Shown here piece by piece: positions 58,931 through 64,000 of a DNA stretch of 64,000 nucleotides. Numbering within the stretch: position 1 is the first letter of the stretch; each line of letters starts with the position of its first letter. Made by a program: the position numbers and the translations under genes. The notes below the pieces were generated by a model. It had not been told where the DNA came from. It saw only the letters and a program-made list of their open reading frames with translations, and did not search any database. The DNA comes from an uncultured Flavobacterium sp. (GTDB lineage: Bacteria; Bacteroidota; Bacteroidia; Flavobacteriales; Flavobacteriaceae), in the NCBI RefSeq assembly GCF_946478785.1, contig NZ_CAMLDD010000001.1, forward strand, positions 310,001 through 374,000, given 5' to 3'.

Positions 58931-60153
58931 TAAAAAAATTAGACATATCAATCAGGTCAATAAATTTAAAAGAAAAATTTAAGGACATCCATCATGTAGA
59001 AATTACAGGAATTAGTTCTTTCGACAATGAATATGCTGCTCTTTTAACTATTTGGCATACTGAAGAATATAATTCATTATCCCAACAGATTATTGTATTT
59101 GATCAATTGCAGGTTATCAACAAATACAGATTATCAAAAAACTTAAAATGGAATTGTATTTATAGTCTCAATGATGGCTCCTATCTCTTAGGAAGTAAAT
59201 TTTCGAGTTTATATTCTGGAGCTGCATTAGCCTTATTTAAAAATAAGACAATTGTAATGTCTAAAATATTTGATAAGGGATATGCTACTGAATTAACCAA
59301 AATACAAGCGGGTAATGACAATTCTCTTTTAATTAAAGGGAGCTGGTATAAATGTATTCCCAGTGGCAGTCACGATGATTATTATCCGGAACCATGGCAA
59401 AGCAAAATAGAGATTGAAAGCTCTGGTTTCATTGAGGATGACTTAAATAACTCTAATCAAAATTCAATTAGGCATTCTATTCCTGATTCTGATCTGAACC
59501 CGGAAAATTATTATGTTTTGGAAGATTTCGGCATTTCAAAATATACTACTGAAAATCAATTAATGTGGAATCAGGATCTTGGTCACATTGGTTCTGAAAG
59601 TTTACAGCTCATTAATACAATTGTTCCGTTTTTTAAAACACAAAATGGAGAAACCATTCAGGATGGCGTTTGGTTTTTCGGAGCAGATCATACACATTCG
59701 GACAGAAGTTTATCAGAACCTTTATTTGGCAGGATAACAGCAGGCGGAACTATTCAATCTTTTAAAGAGCTACTATTCAATTTTCCGGAGATTTATAAAA
59801 TCCTCTCTATAATTCCGGGTATGGATAATAATTGTCTGTTGATTGGAGAAACCCTGATTATGGGAGAAGGAAATGGCTTGTGTTTGCTTTACAATCATTT
59901 TTCAGACGGAAGCTGGTATCAAGACATAAAATATATCAATTTTAGTAAAACAGGTTTAAAGCTAACTGTTCAGGATACACCTGAATTTCATAACCGCTAC
60001 CTGAATATAAAAAAAATATGCCCTCAAAGTGAAAAACTTGAAGATTTGAAGGAAATCATAATTTTCGGGAATGCCAGTCATCTTCGAAATCGGGATAATG
60101 GTGGTGTCTGGGGCATCAAAATAAACAATGATTTTAATACTGGTATCAAATGA
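58927..60153 (+). CDS. Hypothetical protein, possible beta propeller
   Basis: The 408 residues start with TTG at 58927, overlapping the stop of the interrupted gene (TTGA); the next in-frame ATG is over 100 codons downstream. There is no signal peptide. Repeated strands with patterns such as SFDNEYAALLTIWH, SLNDGSYLLGSKF, GNDNSLLIKGSW and GMDNNCLLIGE about 50 to 100 residues apart suggest a propeller-type fold. Function unknown. Its 3' end overlaps the next gene by ATGA. Confidence 0.65.
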   Translation: MIKKLDISIRSINLKEKFKDIHHVEITGISSFDNEYAALLTIWHTEEYNSLSQQIIVFDQLQVINKYRLSKNLKWNCIYSLNDGSYLLGSKFSSLYSGAALALFKNKTIVMSKIFDKGYATELTKIQAGNDNSLLIKGSWYKCIPSGSHDDYYPEPWQSKIEIESSGFIEDDLNNSNQNSIRHSIPDSDLNPENYYVLEDFGISKYTTENQLMWNQDLGHIGSESLQLINTIVPFFKTQNGETIQDGVWFFGADHTHSDRSLSEPLFGRITAGGTIQSFKELLFNFPEIYKILSIIPGMDNNCLLIGETLIMGEGNGLCLLYNHFSDGSWYQDIKYINFSKTGLKLTVQDTPEFHNRYLNIKKICPQSEKLEDLKEIIIFGNASHLRNRDNGGVWGIKINNDFNTGIK

Positions 60154-61325
60154 AAAATCTCATTTTAATTTTATTCTTTATAAACATTACAATTGTTACC
60201 TCTCAAAATAAAAATATGGAAATTGAATACGAATACGATCAGGAAAAATTAAATAATTACGGAGAACGGGAGGGAGAGCTTATCCATACATCTTATGATC
60301 AAAAGATAGAATACAGGCATTTGTACCAAAAAGGAAAATTGATACAGGCGACCAATTATCGCTATTGGGTTGAAGGTATCAGACCGCTGATTGGCAAATA
60401 TCAGGATGAAGTTCCCTTTGAAGGCTATTTCGTTTACATAAGCGAACTTGAAATTCCGTATATCGATTATTATGAAAACGGAATATTTAAAGCAAAATAC
60501 AACTGCTCACTTCTTGATGCAATAAGCAATGAAGGACAGGAATTTAATTTAAAATTTACCAAAACAACTTACCAAAACGACAAACCCCAGAATGGATTGG
60601 TCCATAAAGAAGAGTATCGTGTAGAGAATGCTCATCTTTTAGCCTCAGAATATTATAAAGACGGCAAAATCACAAATGCAGATTTTTGGGTTATGGCGAC
60701 GCATTATGCAGAACTATTTAAACTTAAATTTTTGCCCAACGGTTATACAATTTATAAAGAAAGCCTTCCTAATGTAGAGGATGAAGCAATTGACAACAAA
60801 TATCGAAGCATCACAGTTGCATTTGATGACTCGAAGAATGGAAATATTCTTTTTGAAGTAGAGAATAAACTAATCATGAAATATGAATTTAGCTATGGTG
60901 ATATATCTCATAAAATCAAACCATTAAATCGATTTATATCGTACTTTTTCTTAAATGACAACAGCATTTTAGTAGCTCAGAGTTCTAATTTGGAGACGAA
61001 CAATGAATTATATAATGAAGCTTATGGGTATAACCCCAATCTTATTTCGAGAGTCTTTATGATGATAACCAGTCAGCCCATTCCTTATTTTTCGAATGAA
61101 GGCAACAATGATTATTCCCTTTTATTAGATTCAGACAAAGAAATCAATACCAATGCCATTTTGGTGCTGGACGAAAAAGGTAATCCCATTAATGGTTTTT
61201 TGATAGAACAGCAATCATACAATGTTTATAAATACACTCAATATGAAGATTCTAAAATAATCTCTCAAAAAGAGGCATTGAGTTCAGAAAGTTTGAAAGA
61301 ATTAATTTTAAAAATACAGAAGTAG
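60150..61325 (+). CDS. Secreted hypothetical protein
   Basis: The 391 residues open with a signal peptide (MKNLILILFFINITIVTSQ). The N-terminal half is Tyr-rich with short repeating strands (KIEYRHLYQKGKLIQATNYRYW, NGLVHKEEYRVENAHLLASEYYKDGKIT) that resemble antitoxin-like or MORN-type repeats. There are no catalytic motifs. It overlaps the upstream gene by four bases, so they are cotranscribed. Confidence 0.65.
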   Translation: MKNLILILFFINITIVTSQNKNMEIEYEYDQEKLNNYGEREGELIHTSYDQKIEYRHLYQKGKLIQATNYRYWVEGIRPLIGKYQDEVPFEGYFVYISELEIPYIDYYENGIFKAKYNCSLLDAISNEGQEFNLKFTKTTYQNDKPQNGLVHKEEYRVENAHLLASEYYKDGKITNADFWVMATHYAELFKLKFLPNGYTIYKESLPNVEDEAIDNKYRSITVAFDDSKNGNILFEVENKLIMKYEFSYGDISHKIKPLNRFISYFFLNDNSILVAQSSNLETNNELYNEAYGYNPNLISRVFMMITSQPIPYFSNEGNNDYSLLLDSDKEINTNAILVLDEKGNPINGFLIEQQSYNVYKYTQYEDSKIISQKEALSSESLKELILKIQK

Positions 61326-61399
61326 AATAGAATTATGGAACAAAAACGACTAACTAAGTGATGGGAATGGTGAGGAATTTTTAGAAACCATAAAAAATA

Positions 61400-62026
61400 A
61401 TGACAAATAACAATAGAATAAAAATTAATTTCTGGCTAAAGCTGATTTTGATTTTCGGCAGCAGTATTTCCTTTGCCCAACATACAAAAGCTTATAACAT
61501 GGAGCATTTAAAGTCGAAGAATAAAAATGAACTTGTAGAACTTGCATTAGAAATACTTAAAGAAAAACAGCCTTCTATAACAATTGATCCTGATGATTTT
61601 GAAGGTACGGCATGGGGAAACAGCAAAGAAATAATAGTCAAATTTCGAAGATGTATTCGTTTTATTCCATTATATAATGACCCTGAGAAACGTTTTTCAT
61701 ACGATATAACAGTGAACTTAAATACCAATGAAATTTCACCATTTGATGACACTTTTAAATCTGAGTTTTATATTGAAACTGATGAAGACAAGAAGGCGAT
61801 TGAATTTATAAAGAAAAATTTTGGCATCTTTTCTTCTGATTTTGAGAATACGATTTATGAAGGTGAAGAAGATTATTATATAGACTGCAAAAATAAATAT
61901 TCTTTTGGCAAATATGTAGTAAATAAAAAAACAGGTAGAGGAAAGCCTGAAATCCAGACATCGTATGAACCAATGCTAAAACCCAATGTGATTGAAGATT
62001 TAGATGTTTTTATCGAAATTAAATAA
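61400..62026 (+). CDS. Secreted hypothetical protein
   Basis: The 208 residues have a signal anchor or signal peptide (FWLKLILIFGSSISFAQ, about 11-27). The mature part is an alpha/beta domain with DPDDFEGTAWGNSKEIIVKFRRCIRFIP and DITVNLNTNEISPFD. No family recognised. It follows the previous gene by 74 bp without a clear terminator, so it is probably in the same unit. Confidence 0.6.
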   Translation: MTNNNRIKINFWLKLILIFGSSISFAQHTKAYNMEHLKSKNKNELVELALEILKEKQPSITIDPDDFEGTAWGNSKEIIVKFRRCIRFIPLYNDPEKRFSYDITVNLNTNEISPFDDTFKSEFYIETDEDKKAIEFIKKNFGIFSSDFENTIYEGEEDYYIDCKNKYSFGKYVVNKKTGRGKPEIQTSYEPMLKPNVIEDLDVFIEIK

Positions 62027-62092
62027 CCCGAAAATAATGTTGTGGTTAAAATTATATACTAAAAAGCAATCAAGATATAGAAAAATTAAAAC

Positions 62093-62575
62093 ATGAGCGA
62101 ATTACTTATTACTATGCAAATAGAAGAAACCTTATTAAAGATTGTGTCTCATGAAGACAATCCAACAATCATTTTTGTTTACATTGATACTTCTACGGAT
62201 GAAAGCATGGTGACAGTCCCTTTTTTAAATATATATGGCAGTTTGGTTTTTGATGAAGCAAGCTTTGATGATGCTTTGATACAGGCACTTGAGAATGGTG
62301 ATAGTGGTTATATAGAAGATGTGCTGGAAGAGATTGATTCAAGCAGTTTTGAAATTAATCTTTCCGTATTTTATCCTAACTGGCCTGAAGAAATTGAAAC
62401 AGGAGACCAAAAAATTATAAACAGTATTAATTCTGTTATTAATAAAAATAAAGAGAAGTTTAATTTGGTAGAAAAATTATATTTTCACTATGTAGATAAT
62501 CTTGATTTTGTAAAAATCATTGATAAACGAACAGATTTACATTATACTAAGAATAAACATGATGCAAACCAATAA
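62093..62575 (+). CDS. Hypothetical cytosolic protein
   Basis: The 160 residues are acidic, with no signal peptide. A beta strand ISHEDNPTIIFVYIDTS-like start and LPEEIETGDQ-like acidic loops are visible, but there is no named domain. Size and acidity would suit an immunity or adaptor protein for a neighbour, but nothing demonstrates this. Confidence 0.55.
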   Translation: MSELLITMQIEETLLKIVSHEDNPTIIFVYIDTSTDESMVTVPFLNIYGSLVFDEASFDDALIQALENGDSGYIEDVLEEIDSSSFEINLSVFYPNWPEEIETGDQKIINSINSVINKNKEKFNLVEKLYFHYVDNLDFVKIIDKRTDLHYTKNKHDANQ

Positions 62576-62606
62576 CTTTTATATTCTCTTCGAAAAAAAT
62601 AAATAA

Positions 62607-64000
62607 ATGATAAAAAAGAATTACAGCTTTTATAAAAAAACAGAAGAAGTTTATTTTAGTACAGAACTAGCTTTCTTAATTATACCTGTACTAATCGCTT
62701 CTGTTATTACCTATTGCCTGCTTTATTTTTTTAATACTACAGTTGCTATCCTGTTTAATGTATTTATTGCCTTTTGTGTTAACCTTTATATGTATGCTTT
62801 AGGTAGTTCATACTCAAAAGCACCTTTTAATTTATTAATCACTACTGCGCTTACTTCCGCTTTATTATTATTTGTTGATTACGGATTTTATGCACTGGTC
62901 ATCTACCAAAAAACGGGTGTGTTTAATGCATTTTACTTCCAAATATGGTTAGCTATTTTATTAGGAGTTCCAATTTTATATTATGTTTTTCAGTATAGCC
63001 GTTATTATTTTAGGGAACGGTCGATGGCAGTAACTTATCTTAAGGTATATCTGACTGTGCATCATGACAGGGAATTACTTACAGTTATTGATCATGTACA
63101 GTTTGTAAATACTTCAAATCGTACGATGTCGGATATTAAATTAGAAAAACCTCTTAGTTTTTATTCGGAAGAGGAATTATTTAAGTTGAAAAATGACATG
63201 TCCATTGAAAATTATTTGGAAAAAAATGTTTTTAGCGGAAGGGTTCAAATGCCTTTTGGAGCAAATGCGCTTTTTATGTCCTGGTATTCCATTGTAGAAG
63301 ACAAATGTTATGATATCGAAGTGCCATTTCCTTTTGAAAAACTGGTTATTGAACAGGAAAAATATCCTACTAATGTATCGCCAGTTTTGAGAGGTAAGAA
63401 AACCAAACCGTTAAAGTTACATATTCATACTAATGGAGGAATTCGGCTTTTTAATGAGGACACAATTTTAATTGATATTCCTGAGAGTACTCCGGCTGCT
63501 ATTAGTGACGAAGAACGGAATAAAAAAATAGAGCTCCACCGCGATTCACATGAATATTACAAAGATCCAAAAGCATTTTCGGATTTAATTCAAAAAATAA
63601 GATCTTCTAACGGAATAGAGGAACGTTTTTTAATAAAAAACGAACCGATTTATTGGAGTATCAATGTTTCGGGACTTAAGGGGAAAAATTATTTGGAAAT
63701 ATATGATGTTTCATACAAGGATTACAAAATAGAAATAAACAACACAGAAACGGCAGCTTTAAGATTTTTGCCAAGAAGAATTGAAATTTTTTACAGGGGA
63801 TATCATTTGTGTAATTGGCTTACACTTTACATCGACTATCAAAAATTATATCAATCCATATTAGAACTAACCCACGGAAATGAAGAAGTTCCTGTTTTGT
63901 TCAGCCTTGTTTTTGAAGGTTTGTCAGAGACAGGTTTAAAGTTCAGTATTGTATCCAACGATAAAACATTATTATTTAATGATTGGAAGATTAAAATTAA
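62607..64000 (+). CDS. Membrane protein with large soluble domain, cut by window edge
   Basis: An ATG at 62607 (31 bp after the previous stop) opens a frame still open at base 64000, giving at least 464 residues. The first 145 contain four membrane helices (LAFLIIPVLIASVITYCLLYF, VAILFNVFIAFCVNLYMYA, LLITTALTSALLLFVDYGF, IWLAILLGVPILYYVF). A long beta-rich domain follows, with RVQMPFGANALFMSWYSIVEDKCYDI and FLPRRIEIFYRGYHLCNWLTLYIDYQ. The layout is reminiscent of secretion-apparatus or toxin-immunity loci, but I do not recognise the family. Confidence 0.7.
   Translation, partial: MIKKNYSFYKKTEEVYFSTELAFLIIPVLIASVITYCLLYFFNTTVAILFNVFIAFCVNLYMYALGSSYSKAPFNLLITTALTSALLLFVDYGFYALVIYQKTGVFNAFYFQIWLAILLGVPILYYVFQYSRYYFRERSMAVTYLKVYLTVHHDRELLTVIDHVQFVNTSNRTMSDIKLEKPLSFYSEEELFKLKNDMSIENYLEKNVFSGRVQMPFGANALFMSWYSIVEDKCYDIEVPFPFEKLVIEQEKYPTNVSPVLRGKKTKPLKLHIHTNGGIRLFNEDTILIDIPESTPAAISDEERNKKIELHRDSHEYYKDPKAFSDLIQKIRSSNGIEERFLIKNEPIYWSINVSGLKGKNYLEIYDVSYKDYKIEINNTETAALRFLPRRIEIFYRGYHLCNWLTLYIDYQKLYQSILELTHGNEEVPVLFSLVFEGLSETGLKFSIVSNDKTLLFNDWKIKI

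Noticed and set aside
62607..64000. A type VI secretion component such as TssN
   Set aside because: The four helices plus soluble domain are only superficially similar and no other T6SS gene is in the window.

Overview
The window is from a low-GC Bacteroidota chromosome, most probably Flavobacterium or a close relative. The support is internal: many TAnnTTTG -7 promoter boxes, no purine-rich ribosome binding sites, several secreted proteins with type IX secretion (T9SS) C-terminal sorting domains, a type II plus type III glutamine synthetase pair, and lipoproteins with Bacteroidota-style N-termini.

Left chromosomal part (1-23259): the start of purU (minus strand, cut by the window edge), a DUF4197 lipoprotein, a secreted family 1 pectate lyase, a Crp/Fnr-type regulator, the large fused mutase IcmF, a tandem array of five paralogous small secreted proteins (7293-10875) with a divergent AraC regulator beside it, a secreted esterase, a lipoprotein, two T9SS cargo proteins, a TerC-family membrane protein, and divergent GSII/GSIII glutamine synthetase genes.

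Mobile part (about 23260-58602, 35.3 kb): a complete-looking Mu-like transposable myovirus prophage. It sits inside a small host gene. The 5' piece (23201-23259) and 3' piece (58609-58930) rejoin in frame across the shared hexamer tcagta into a 126-residue secreted protein with a T9SS tail. Inside are an S24 repressor (minus), then rightward early genes: MuA-type DDE transposase, MuB-type ATPase, a further P-loop ATPase, DUF3164, a GemA-like protein and many small overlapping genes, a C5 cytosine methyltransferase and several unknowns. A leftward head module follows (small and large terminase, tail terminator, gp36-like, gpG-like, DUF935 portal, MuF minor head protein with a CdiA-type toxin-like C-terminus). 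Then comes a rightward module: protease/scaffold, capsid, amidase, u-spanin, sheath, tube, frameshifted chaperone, tape measure, baseplate, fibres, a holin-like protein and a D12 adenine methyltransferase.

The most unusual signals are all in the prophage. (i) A leftward RNA of about 119 nt (57626-57508) has interlocked inverted repeats A-B-A'-B' (a pseudoknot or a switch), its own TATATTTG box and a U-tract. (ii) There are two A AAA AAG -1 frameshift sites: a classical one in the tail chaperone with a downstream hairpin, and one at the end of the portal gene that would fuse portal to MuF and its toxin-like domain. (iii) A second structured RNA candidate with a UUCG-capped 13-bp stem lies at 36218-36300, antisense to the 3' end of the MuF/toxin gene.

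Right chromosomal part (58609-64000): the 3' remnant of the interrupted gene followed by closely packed or overlapping genes of unknown function, probably one operon now cut off from its original promoter; the last gene runs off the window. No tRNA, rRNA, CRISPR array, integrase or reverse transcriptase was seen.
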